Shown: positions 1-10,067 of the stretch, piece by piece
Layout of the letters: each line of letters begins with the position of its first letter
Numbering within the stretch: the stretch's first letter is position 1
Source: Enchytraeus crypticus
Taxonomy: Eukaryota > Annelida > Clitellata > Enchytraeida > Enchytraeidae
Direction: 5' to 3'
DNA: 64,000 bases
Assembly: GCA_905160935.1 (NCBI GenBank)
Contig: CAJHZI010000740.1
Coordinates: forward strand, 62,001 to 126,000
Notes under the pieces: generated by a model
What the model was told of the DNA's origin: nothing
Seen by the model: the letters and a program-made list of their open reading frames with translations, nothing else
Database searches by the model: none
Translations under genes and position numbers: made by a program

Positions 1-139
1 ACTAGTATTATAATTAGTTACATTCTGCCAGTAATATAGACAGCAATCACTGTAAGTCAAGAACCCGAGTATGACTATCATTCGCACCTTATCTAAGCAG
101 TGATTTTTTTTTCTCTCTCTCTTTCTCTCTTTCTTTCTC
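1..139. other. Non-genic, CT-rich lead-in
   Basis: AT-rich sequence with a short CT-rich run at about 108-139. I see no gene or recognisable repeat other than the simple sequence that abuts the SINE copy that follows. Confidence 0.5.
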
Positions 140-275
140 GGCTGAAGCCAGTGGCGATGTCGGTAAGATATTAGACCGCGGATCAGTATGTGCGAGATTC
201 AAATCCTGTGCTCGGCCATCACTGACATCGCTTTCGAGTGAGGAAACTGACGTTAACATTAGCATTTTTAGCTTC
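140..275 (+). repeat. tRNA-derived SINE family F1, copy 1
   Basis: This copy reads in the tRNA-like direction. It carries an A-box-like TGGCGATGTCGG and, about 40 nt later, a B-box-like segment (GATTCAAATCC here, GGTTCAAATCC in better copies), followed by the family body with ACTGACATCGCTTTCGAGTGAGG. Spacing and motifs match a type 2 RNA polymerase III promoter, so I call it a tRNA-derived SINE. At least eight other copies are in the window. A CT-rich tract follows directly. Confidence 0.8.
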
Positions 276-327
276 TCTCTCTCTCTCTTTCATTCTCTTC
301 TCTTCTACCGTCCTCTCTCTCTCTCTT

Positions 328-362
<35 letters not shown>

Positions 363-363
363 A
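276..363 (+). repeat. (CT)n-rich microsatellite
   Basis: Interrupted CT/TTCT simple repeat directly downstream of the SINE copy, with the purest run at about 322-363. Confidence 0.9.
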
Positions 364-1580
364 ATGTGACTATCAGTGTGTGTGCCTGCCTCTCTGTCTA
401 CCAGTCTCTAGGGATATTCTAACAGTTGGTTACACACTTCATGTCAGAAGCAGTCATTTGGAAGTAACGGGATAATTTCTGTAAATGTTGACAGCAAGAG
501 CTAACTTAAATAGAGCAAACTGAAAAGAAATAAACCAAAATAGAGCAGTTATTTTGTATAGTAACTCTCAATTTTTAGCAATCTAAAGATTGAGATTTTA
601 TTATTGTATGCTAAATCTTTAATAGATGAATGTGTTTATTTTAGCAATTTTGCTAGTTATTTAGCAATATGTCAACTCTGTGTGTCACATAAAGATCAAA
701 ATACCCAGTCTTTAACAACTCATCTTTAAAGCAGAGAGCAATAGCATACTTTGAGTAGCAATGCATTGTACACCATCGATCTGCAATTTTGATGAAACCT
801 ATAGAAAACTAAGGACAAAAAGAGATAGAGAGAGAGAGAGAAAGAGGGGGAGAGAGAGAAAGAGAGGGAGAGACAGAGTTCATATAATATATCTTATATT
901 TCAGTTCTATTTGGGGATCTTCCGCAGAAGCTACGTAGCTGTTGGTAAAGCTGGATGATGTGGTTCTTTATAACATTATATATTTATCGAATGTCTGGTC
1001 CATTAGCCCACTCGTGTTCCACTGTGCCATTTTAGCTCGCTGAACTACGCTCCAGCATCCAGCAAAAAATCCAACCTTCAATGACAGCATTCCGAAACAC
1101 TATTGCATTAGTGTTAATCTTATTTCTCAAATTAGCCTCTAAGATTATTAATTAATTATGTTGCATTAGACTTCATAAGCTAAGCTTCGTACTTTATGAT
1201 ATAGCTTCATCGCTGTTTGAAAGACGGCAGTCGCTGATGTTCTTGCGAAGTTAATGAATTTGAACTCATTGCTTCATGATCCTAGTAGTAATTCAGTCGA
1301 CTGTAAAATTTAAACTGACGATTCAATTTATATTTATTTTATCAGTGTACAACAGATTTCAATTTCCGTTTACTAACAGATTTAACGACGAAATATCATT
1401 CACAAGCGCATGACAAATTGGTAATTGAAGATTACAAGGTAATGAAAATTACCAAAAATAATGAAGATTTAACAGATATAACAGCATCAAAAAAGATAAT
1501 GAAAATTACCAAATGAGCATTTACATAATAGCGTTTCAAAAACAAATAAACAATCTCAAAAGGCAGTGCGTTTTCTTTTT
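364..1580. other. Intergenic, no gene seen
   Basis: AT-rich sequence holding a purine-rich (GA)n stretch at about 821-876. The reading frame across that stretch codes only Arg/Glu/Lys simple repeat and has no gene character. Confidence 0.5.
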
Positions 1581-1581
1581 C

Positions 1582-1812
1582 TTTAAATGTGGATTTAGCG
1601 TCGAGGTCAGAATCCCAAGTATAGTCTTCTCTTCAGGACGTCAGTTGTACCGGTGAATCCTGACAGGTGTATGTATGAGATTTTACTCTCTGATCAGTTC
1701 TACTGGGAATCGATCCCAGGACTTCAGCAATACTATTTGTATTTTTTAATAGCCATTAAAAACCTCATACCGTTACCTAACGCGCTTACACACTGAGCCA
1801 TTGAACATTCAG
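1582..1812 (-). repeat. tRNA-derived SINE family F2, copy 1
   Basis: Read on the minus strand it begins with a tRNA-like A-box segment (TGGCTCAGTGTGTAAGCGCG), continues through a long variable part, and has a B-box-like GGGATCGATTCCCAG. The same order occurs at 11,770-11,985 and, more diverged, at 8,855-9,003. Three copies with tRNA-like promoter boxes indicate a second SINE family distinct from F1. Confidence 0.65.
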
Positions 1813-1949
1813 GCTGCAGATGACTACTTCAGTCGATCAAGCAAAGGATTTGTTCGGCGCAGCGTAGTGTTCGCAGCCTGTAACTCGTAATAAAGGCGCA
1901 GGCTCAGGCACATTAGGAATCTATAAATATAGGATATTAACTACTACTA

Positions 1950-2095
1950 CTACTGGCTGGAGAGCAAGTGGCAATGTTGGTAAGATATTCGACCGCGGAT
2001 CAGAATGTGCGAGGTTCAAATTCTGGGCTCCCCGTCACTGACATCGCTTTCGAGTATGGAAACTGTCGCGAAAAGTTAGCTTTACCAGGTTTTAC
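1950..2095 (+). repeat. SINE F1, copy 2 (left half of an inverted pair)
   Basis: F1 body starting at GGCTGGAGAGCAAGTGGCAATG, with B-box-like GGTTCAAATTC, the CGTCACTGACATCGC block and a 3' end at the TTTACCAG motif. It faces copy 3 across about 45 nt of TTAG-rich spacer. Confidence 0.8.
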
Positions 2096-2137
2096 TAGTT
2101 AATTAGTTAGTTAGTTATTAAATTAATGAATAGTCAG

Positions 2138-2284
2138 TTAGTAAAAAACTGGTAAAGCTATTGTTAGTGTCAGTTTCCTCACTCGAAAGTGATGTCAGTG
2201 ACGGGCGAGCCCAGGATTTGAACCCCGCACATACTGATCCGCGGTCGAGTATATTACCGACATCGCCACTGGCTCCAGCCAGTT
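2138..2284 (-). repeat. SINE F1, copy 3 (right half of an inverted pair)
   Basis: Near-consensus F1 copy on the minus strand. It runs from the 3' motif CTGGTAAAGCTA through CAGGATTTGAACC (reverse complement of the B box) to CGCCACTGGCTCCAGCC (the 5' end). With copy 2 it forms an imperfect inverted repeat of about 145 bp per arm. Confidence 0.85.
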
Positions 2285-2789
2285 AGTTATTGCATGCACT
2301 GTTATCCATGACAACATTGATCACTGTGGGATTAAATCAAAAGCCTATGAGCAGATTGACGGGTCCAAAACGGTGAGAACCAAAATCTGGGAAATCAGTC
2401 CATGGAAGTGCAAGAAAGGAGTGCGAGTAAGGGTGATTATATATTAATTTCACAGTCGGTTGAAAGCTTTTCTCTTTGATCTTTCCTATCCACCCAATGT
2501 ACACCAACTGAGACCAACACGTAAACCTCCATTATACTAGTACCCCGTTCTTGGACTAATTACCCGGATTTTGGCTAGCACCGTTTATGGACCCCGGACT
2601 CTGCCTATCGCGGTCTTGATTTGGTTCCACAGTGCTCGATGTTGTCCTGATTGAGTGCAATTACTGGCGCAAGCTAAACTACAGATATGATATATGTGAA
2701 TTTGTACTACTTTAATTCTTATTCTTCTAGTATTAAAATATTATTAATTAGTAAAAAATTGCGATAGATATTCATCCAATTCTTAAAAA

Positions 2790-2968
2790 GTAGCGCGACT
2801 TTTTCACTTAAGATGTTAAAAGTAAAAGTAAAAAGTACTACAAAAGTTACTTCGTTACAAGTAAAAATACCCAGAGAAACTGGGTACTTCGTTACAAGTA
2901 AAAGTACCGCTTGAGTACTTTTGACTTGTAACGAAGTATTTTTACTTCGTTACTTCACAACACTGGCA
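2790..2968 (-). mobile_element. Remnant of a hAT-like DNA transposon end (tentative)
   Basis: The block alternates AAAGTA-rich sequence with ACTTCGTTACAAGTAAAA and its reverse complement ACTTGTAACGAAGT, giving several nested inverted repeats. It ends in CACAACACTG, the reverse complement of a CAGTGTTGTG-type hAT terminus. I could not find the opposite terminus or a target duplication, so the element boundaries are open. Confidence 0.4.
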
Positions 2969-2969
2969 T

Positions 2970-4015
2970 TAGGTCTAGTGAACAGCGGTATATTGCTCTT
3001 GTGACGCATATTAAATGTACAATTCTGATAAAGACCGTCAGTTACTCTTCAACTAAATTGTCGCCCTACATGTTTTCTACGTTCTAAGACTTCTCAGGAA
3101 GCAGTCAGTCACGCTTTCCCGACGAAATCAGTCTCTTAATGCTTTGATAATGCCATCCTCACTGCTTCACTTTCCTATTATCACGACGGGATTGAAATAT
3201 TATCAACTTACGTGTCATATTTCTATTTTTGGTGGGTCAATTTCCGCGTTAGAATTTCTAGGGGTATGAGAGACGCTTCTTAACCCCAATTACAATTTTT
3301 ACTAATATGGAATTTGTTAACACCTATGTAAAATGAGTTTTAGAATGTAGCATGGGTAATCAATATTCAACTCCACTTCCTCTTGGAAAATTTTAGCATT
3401 GGTCAATTCTCTCTTTCAATTGTCAATATATTGTAATTTACATTAGTTTTGTAGAAAATATATTTTATTATTTGAGAGTAAATACCACTATTCTTTCCTT
3501 CACTTTCAATCATGCAAAGAATTGTATATATTTTATTCATTAATTTCAAAGATTTCTTATTTTCCTATTGATATACTGCACATACACGTACTTCTAAACA
3601 CGCAGGTTATTGACTTATTGTATTTTTTAAAATTTAAATTAATTAATTAAACTACAGTATTCTAACAAGTAATTTTGTCAACCAAATCTAGTCTAAGAGT
3701 TTCATTTAGAAATATAACTTAATAAGATTAATTTGAATGTGTGAGACTTTTGCAGAAAACTTGAATAGTACTTTGAGTGGTTTACTTAAATAGGCTAACC
3801 CGATATACACTATATCTCTTTGGGAAATCAATAACGGAAATATTTGTCTTTGAATTAAACCTCAATAAAGAACAGTAATTAACTGTTAACGAATCTGATA
3901 CTTTTCATTTTTATAAAACAATATTTAATTGCATAAAAGTATTATATAATGTTAAGAATATTGATCCTAAGAATAATTGAGTAATTTCATTTGCTTGCCT
4001 AACTATGACGCAACT
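2970..4015. other. Intergenic, nothing recognised
   Basis: AT-rich sequence with no long reading frame, no SINE boxes and no tandem array visible. Confidence 0.5.
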
Positions 4016-4021
4016 AATTTG

Positions 4022-4135
4022 AGATCATTGAGACCAATGAGACCAATGAGACCAGTGAGACCAGTAAGTCCAGTGAGACCAATGAGACCATTGAGATTAG
4101 TGAGACCAATGAGACCAATGAGGCCAATGAGATCA
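4022..4135 (+). repeat. 9-bp tandem repeat
   Basis: About twelve imperfect units of GAGACCAAT with variants such as GAGACCAGT and GAGATTAGT. The 9-bp period keeps one frame, but there is no start or gene context. Confidence 0.9.
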
Positions 4136-4380
4136 GGTAGACCTAGTAGATAACATTTCTCAGTGCTTCAATATATCGTCAGAATAACTAACGACCCGCT
4201 CGCTATGTGTCACATGTAATGCATCATTAGCATCACTTCGCCGTGCTCTGAATTATTAGTTCCTCAGTTGATGGTCGCTCTCTGCAATGCTTTATACAGT
4301 AAATATTTTACCAATCAAAGTTCAACAGCAGAGCAAGTGTTTGCTGAAGTGAATGCAGGATCAACCTGAATAATAAATGC

Positions 4381-4442
4381 TGCGAGAGAGAGAGAGAGAG
4401 AGTGAGAGAGTGAGAGAGAGAGAGAGAGATAGAGAGAAAGAG
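4381..4442 (+). repeat. (GA)n microsatellite
   Basis: GA dinucleotide repeat with GTGAGA interruptions. Confidence 0.9.
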
Positions 4443-4719
4443 CACGCTAGAGGTTGAGATTAACGAAGAAAATACAAGTGAAATGGAAGACAACCGACTA
4501 ACAGAAGTTTTATAAGACTTCGATAGAACTTTCCGATTACTAGTTATGGAAAGGGTCCTTATTGTCTATATTAGTTAATATTCACTAGCTCAATTTAATC
4601 AATTAGAAATACTCTGATATCAAGCCAACAACAAAACTACATCAAAGCAATCATCTACTTCATTATGTGATCTTGCGTACGATATCGGGTGTTCACAAAA
4701 AATTTAGTAAAAGATTTTT

Positions 4720-4940
4720 AGTTCTAGTTGCACATTTTAAGTTCTAGTTGCACATTTTAAGTTCCAGTTGCATATTTTAAGTTCTAGTTGCACATTTTTA
4801 GTTCCAGTTGCACATTGTAAGTGCTAGTTGCACATTTTAAGTGCTAGTTGCACATTTTAAGTTCTAGTTGCACATTTTAAGTTCTAGTTGCATATTTTAA
4901 GTTCTAGTTGCACATTTTTATTTCTATTTGCACATTTGTT
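4720..4940 (+). repeat. 20-bp tandem repeat
   Basis: About eleven units of a 20-bp sequence close to AGTTCTAGTTGCACATTTTA, with a few substitutions per unit (CCAG for CTAG, CATATT for CACATT). Minisatellite-type array. Confidence 0.92.
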
Positions 4941-5449
4941 TCGAGCACTGCTACATAAACTCATGTTAAATAAATGAATATCTTTCCTCGAGAGCCTCGT
5001 CAACTCCACATGTTAACTAACTATGACTGGACAGCTGCCTGCGGGAGGTCAAATGAACAGTTGCTGACTCTAAGAGGCGTGGCAGCTCATCTAAATCGCT
5101 TCCTTTTGAAGCGAGCGATTAATCAGTCTATCTTTATTATGCTCAATGCTTTATTATGCTCAATGTTATCACGGACAACAGTGGCACCATAATATACTCT
5201 TTATTTCACCAAAGTCATGGCAGTAAACAAAAACGAAAAACAGACAACAAACAAGTATCACCTACTGATACAACATAAAGATATTCCTTGTCATCAGAAA
5301 ATAAAACGTAATAGAACTAAAATTATTACTAAATAGATAATTATTTAAACCAAAATTTACCTATTCGGTATTTAAAACCAGACTTTCAAAATATGACCAA
5401 AACCTAAACCGAGTCATAGCTGGTGAATCATTTGTCTGGAGTGCATATT

Positions 5450-5885
5450 TATTTTTTTATAACTTTGTAATCCAAATAATCACAATTGTCTACTTCTATT
5501 TTATCATTTAACTGATTACAGGCAATTAATTTACTCAAAAAGTTATACCTATGAAAATCACACAATATTTCAAATGTTCAGAAACTACAATACCATTGAC
5601 AATTCAGTATAACATTTTTATCATAAGAGTTATATATTTTAGAGAAAATACTGTTATAAACATAAGTAAAGCCTCTTAAAGATGAAAAGGACAAACCGGA
5701 GGTCGGAATACCATAAAGTAAGATCGGAACCGCCTGAGCGAATATTAATTTTAATAAAACATCCATGTGCACCTTTGTTCCAAGTCTCCCCAGTATAGTG
5801 TTTATTGAAGTATAAAATTTACATTTATTTTCTTTCCAATTACATTTAAAAGATTTAGCTATTAAAATATTTATTCCCAAATTCT
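5450..5885 (-). pseudogene. 5'-truncated LINE ORF2 fragment (post-catalytic part of reverse transcriptase)
   Basis: An open frame at 5,578-5,880 on the minus strand codes about 100 residues containing KFYTSINTILGRLG, LPILLYG-like (VPILLYGIP) and VYNSIFSKIYN segments. The order matches the C-terminal part of the LINE at 20.7-24.9 kb (FYSSCNNILSK, LPILTYA, WNSVYRKLFN). It looks like a 5'-truncated dead copy of a related non-LTR element. No catalytic motif is present. Confidence 0.6.
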
Positions 5886-6176
5886 TTATACTTTAAGTAA
5901 TATGATGATATTATTATTATTATAGTCAGACCACATGGTGGCATTTTAACTTTGTCCGTTGAAAGTTAAACGCTGCTGATTGCCGCAGGGGGTGTCATTT
6001 AAGATTGCAATCTTTCAATCCTGAAAGCTGCAATCTTAAAGTAATTGCATTGTATTCTAATTGTATTTAACATAATCTATGTAAACATCTGCTGTTAAAA
6101 GCCAACGTATTTGATTATGTAACGTAACTGCAACTGTAAAGGTCTATATGGATTAGTATTGAGCTGTTTTTGATTA

Positions 6177-6177
<1 letters not shown>

Positions 6178-6226
<49 letters not shown>

Positions 6227-6234
6227 CTATCTTT
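6178..6234 (+). repeat. (CT)n microsatellite abutting an F3 tail
   Basis: About 22 CT units followed by ATCTGTCTATCTTT and directly by the F3 tail. On the minus strand this is (GA)n placed exactly after a retroposon 3' end. Confidence 0.9.
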
Positions 6235-6588
6235 AGTGCACTGTCAAGTGTCAGGTTCAAGGTACATATTCATACTCAAAGTTTGCTTTCTCGCTTCATA
6301 CGAGCACTCCTTAGATCAACAAGTTAATCTCTTCAAAAAGAATATGCCTTATCCATACCTTATGTGGCCTATAGCTTGGGAAAAGTATGGCTTCTGAGGT
6401 GGTTTCCAGTTGCGTTCCTCAGAAGGATTAATTACCTTTTAATCCTTGGGGAAAATATTTCATGGTGAGATTGGTCTCCCATTGCCATCCTCAGCTCCGT
6501 CCTTAGTCGCCTCTTATGTACACGCAGCAGATTGTTTACGGTTGCCCTATTCTGCAGTGGTCCAACCACACCCGAGCACAACATGGGG
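6231..6588 (-). repeat. SINE-like repeat family F3, copy 1
   Basis: A 355-bp repeat. In its own (minus) orientation it starts with CATGTTGTGCTCGGGTGTGG, passes a head domain containing GAATAGGGCAACCG and AAGAGGCGACTAAGG, then a body with GGATTAAA..GGTAATTAATCC, and ends in a tail CCTTGAACCTGacacttGACAG-GCACTAA. It is collinear with copies at 11.0 kb and 27.4 kb. It has no coding capacity. A (GA)n run follows the tail. Confidence 0.85.
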
Positions 6589-6589
6589 G

Positions 6590-7345
6590 ATTTTTATTAA
6601 GCTGTTAAAATAGGTATTTTAAAATTTTATAGCTAACATTTGATGTAGCTGCCAGCAGCTAATCAGCTGCAAGCAGCTAATCAGCTGCTTGAAGCGCAGT
6701 GGACGAGCTGTAACCTACAGCTGTTGATCTCTTGTTTGTAGCTAGTTATTAAAAAACGGCCGCTTTTTAACCTTAATCAACTATAATCATATCTTTTTCA
6801 TTAGCATAATTTATTTTTAATCTTAGCTAGAACCATAGACACGCTTTTCTTTATTTCTTCATTTTTCTTTTTTTGTCTCTAAGAAAAATAAGCTATTAAA
6901 AATGTAAATTTAACACAAGAACAGATCATGGTTTAATGGTTCTTCTATCAAGTATCGCAAGAAGTGAAAGAACTATCTTGTAACAGATGAGCTTCCAATC
7001 GACAGTGTTAGTTCTTAAGCTGTGAGAATGCAGCAGCTGTGACAGACTTAACGCTTGACAACACAGCAACTGCAGTATCAAATACGCAATACACAAATAT
7101 ATTCTATTCTATTTTTAAACTGCCAGTGTTTTAGACTATGTTGCAAATAAAAAATGTAGATGCTAATTTGTAACTGAGGATATTAAATTTACTTTTACTA
7201 CTCCTATTTTATTTTACAGTTTATTGAACTATTTTTTAAAAATGAATCTCAGATAACTTGCACTGAGTGCAAATTATTCGAGAAATAGTTTGCAGTGAGC
7301 GCAAATTATGGTATTGCTAATGAAATAATTTTCATTAATTAGTGT
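6590..7345. other. Intergenic with CAGCTG-rich patch
   Basis: Contains a short direct repeat of CAGCTAATCAGCTGC at about 6,655-6,690. No gene is visible. Confidence 0.5.
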
Positions 7346-7349
7346 ATTC

Positions 7350-7462
7350 TTGTAGGCCTACATAATGTATGCTCTTGTAGGCCTACATAGTGTATGTTCT
7401 TGTAGGCCTACATAGTGTATGCTCTTGTAGGCCTACATAGTGTATGTTCTTGTAGGCCTAGT
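7350..7462 (+). repeat. 25-bp tandem repeat carrying TAGGCCTA
   Basis: About four and a half units of a 25-bp sequence (TGTAGGCCTACATAGTGTAT plus GCTCT or GTTCT). Each unit contains the 8-bp palindrome TAGGCCTA, which is also scattered through the window. Confidence 0.92.
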
Positions 7463-7854
7463 GGCTCAGTCTGGTTGGCATTCTAAATTTAATCTAAAAT
7501 CAATACTCTTCAACGTCTCTTTTAAATTTCACCTGGCAAATGTAGATCATAGAATAAAGTACCATAGTTAGTTAAAACTCTACAAATAAAAAAACATTAT
7601 TTTTAGAAAATATTGTAGAAGTCTTTTAAATAAAGCAGCAGCGTTAGCGTTTTTCAAGGAATACATGAAGGATTATGTGTTTTATTTGGCAGTAAAAGAG
7701 CTACTGCAGACTTCACATATCAATGGTTGACAAGACGTATATGAAATTCAATTTAATTTGTACCATTTGAAATTCAACAGGGTTGCAATATGGCACAACA
7801 ATAGCATTGATTGTATGACTGTAAAACTATTTTATCTACTGCCGCTGTTAAAGT

Positions 7855-8055
7855 AGGCCTACAGCTGCTGCATTTGCTGCTGTTCAAGCACAACTGCTGT
7901 GTCTTCCTTCTCTTACAGAGCAGCTGTTGTTGCTGTTCAATCGCATCAGCTGTGAGTTGCTTCTCTTAATAGCAGCTGTTGCTAAATCGCATCTGCTGTG
8001 AGTTGCTTCTCTTACAGAGTAGCTGCTGCAGAGAAGAGCTGCTAGGAACAGCAGA
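7855..8055 (+). repeat. CAGCTG-rich degenerate tandem repeat
   Basis: Roughly three imperfect units containing CAGCTGTTG, AATCGCATC and CTGTGAGTTGCTTCTCTTA, rich in E-box-like CAGCTG. It could be a simple minisatellite or bind bHLH factors; nothing decides between them. Confidence 0.6.
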
Positions 8056-8850
8056 TGTAAGATTTATCATGTCGTCCTACATACCTCGGCGAGCTTTTAC
8101 TGGAGCGGAGTCCACGCAGCATTGAGTCCTTGTATCACGAGAATCCTGACTCCGGATAGAACAAGTTATAGTGCATCCTGTAAGATCACGCAACGATATA
8201 GCGAACTAGTTTATAGAGTTTTACGTACGTTAGAATAGTATAATAGTGTAATAGTGTATTGAGTTTAAAGATTGTCAGTTTAAAATGGGATTTCTTTTTG
8301 TAAGCTCACTTTAATTTCATAAGACTACAGGAAAATTTATGTTACAGTGAAGATTCGAGACGGTCTATGAGTATGATATATACATATTCTGAATCGACAT
8401 AGCGTAGGAGCTCTAAAATTATTGTTGTCGTTGTATAATTATGTATAATTATATATTATTATGTATTATTATGTATAATTATATATAATATGTATTATTA
8501 TGTATAAATATGTAGTCGTTGTCGTTGATGTTAAAGGCGAATGTAAATAGTTATAATAGAGTTATCATCGTATTGCATATCCGGATGATCGTGTAATTAA
8601 CACACCGATGAACGTTAGAGAAATGATACTTTATTTGAGTACTAATTAAGGCGAAACATGTACTAAATGTAGTATCAAAGTGTTAGTTTAATAGCTTTGT
8701 GTAATAGTGTACAGCGTATATCGACAACGTATATTTTATTAATAGTGTTTAATAATAGTATAAAGTAAAATAAACACGCATTATAGTGCAATGATCAATT
8801 ATGTTGATATCAGTCACGTTTAATACCACATGTTAAACTGTTAGGAAATT
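8056..8850. other. Intergenic, AT-repeat-bearing
   Basis: Holds a degenerate ATTATGTATAATTAT array at about 8,437-8,512. No gene seen. Confidence 0.5.
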
Positions 8851-8854
8851 TAGT

Positions 8855-9003
8855 CCATTCTTCGTATAGCCAATCCAGTGAATGTTCGAGATTTTAAACT
8901 CAGATCAGCTCGGTTGGGAATTGAACCCACGAACGTTCCATTTACTTCAGGATCTGTCATTTAAGACTTCATGACGTTACCCCTACACTATTGGGACATT
9001 CTA
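8855..9003 (-). repeat. SINE F2, copy 2 (diverged)
   Basis: Shares with the other F2 copies the segment GAGATTTTA.ACTCAGATCA, a GGGAATTGAACCCA box and the ATGACGTTACCCCTACACTATTGGGACATTC end, at lower identity. Confidence 0.5.
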
Positions 9004-9261
9004 TTAATATTGTTTATTATCATTTTAAAAATATATCTTTGCATACTGCAGTGTCTGAAGAATTAGAAAACACTTAGTGAAAGTGGATATCAGAAGTCAA
9101 GTCTGCGTGCATATTATTAATACAAGAGACAATAATTACTCATACTGAATATGAAAGTCTTGAGGAGTATAGATTTTGTAAACATATTAAGAGATACTCC
9201 AGTTAGGATTATACTATTATTTCTTCTATTCAAAATCAATGATATTGGTAAGTTCTGTTAC

Positions 9262-9320
<59 letters not shown>
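9262..9320 (+). repeat. (AT)n microsatellite
   Basis: About 28 uninterrupted TA/AT units. Confidence 0.95.
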
Positions 9321-9321
<1 letters not shown>

Positions 9322-9361
9322 ATGAGTCGTGCCTTGACAAATATCTGATATGTTTGTTTCA

Positions 9362-9445
9362 CTCATTCTCACTACCTTTCTTTCTCTTTCTCTCTCTCTG
9401 CCCCTCCTCTCAGAGCGCTGTCAATTAGCAGGTGCACCGCACACA
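9362..9445 (-). repeat. CT-rich tract plus short F3/LINE-A type tail
   Basis: CT-rich sequence ending in CAGAGCGCTGTCAATTAGCAGG. On the minus strand this reads as the hairpin tail CCTGCTAATTGACAGCGCTCTG followed by a purine-rich run, the same arrangement as at 6.2, 13.4 and 34.2 kb. Confidence 0.5.
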
Positions 9446-10067
9446 ACACAATCGACTATCTCTCCTCCCCTTTCAACTTTTATTTTTATTGTCTTACAAG
9501 AAAGAGTAAGCTTAGTCAAATTATCAAATGAGTGATATTACTCCCAAATATTGGCATAGCCACGTAATATTTCCTAATCTGTAATCTCGTATCACAGACT
9601 CTCATGCACAACAGCCGTAACCTATTTCAAAACATTGAATTTCTCAACAAGTTAGGGTGAGGTGAGAACGCTTGGAAGATGAAATCAATTATATCATCTT
9701 CAGTCCAAATAAGCAGAGTTTATGGATTGACAAATTTCTCACTTTATCTTCAGCTATGATAGCTAAGAGCTTTAGGCTCAATTGATTTCTTTACTAGAAA
9801 CTGTTTGATATGCCTACAGTATTGATGTACAATTGTACATACATATAATTTTCTCAGGGTCATTGTTAGTACAATTTGATTTTACTAATACTTTTAAGAT
9901 TACATTTGGGACTCCATTGTCGTTATTTTGCGTTGTGCATGCTTGACATTTTATGCAAGCAACACTCGTCATTAAATTTAAATCGACGCTAAATTCAAAT
10001 CAACACTCAACACTTAATTTAAATCAACACCAAGCACTAAATTTAAATCTGGTGATTAGAGGGAAGT

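Noticed and set aside
140..275. Functional tRNA gene in the A/B-box-containing repeat.
   Set aside because: No complete cloverleaf or acceptor stem pairing seen, and at least ten dispersed diverged copies exist, so it is a SINE.
2631..2968. A complete hAT element between CAGTGCTCGATG (2,631) and CACAACACTG (2,968).
   Set aside because: The flanking 8-mers do not match and the inner sequences are not inverted repeats.
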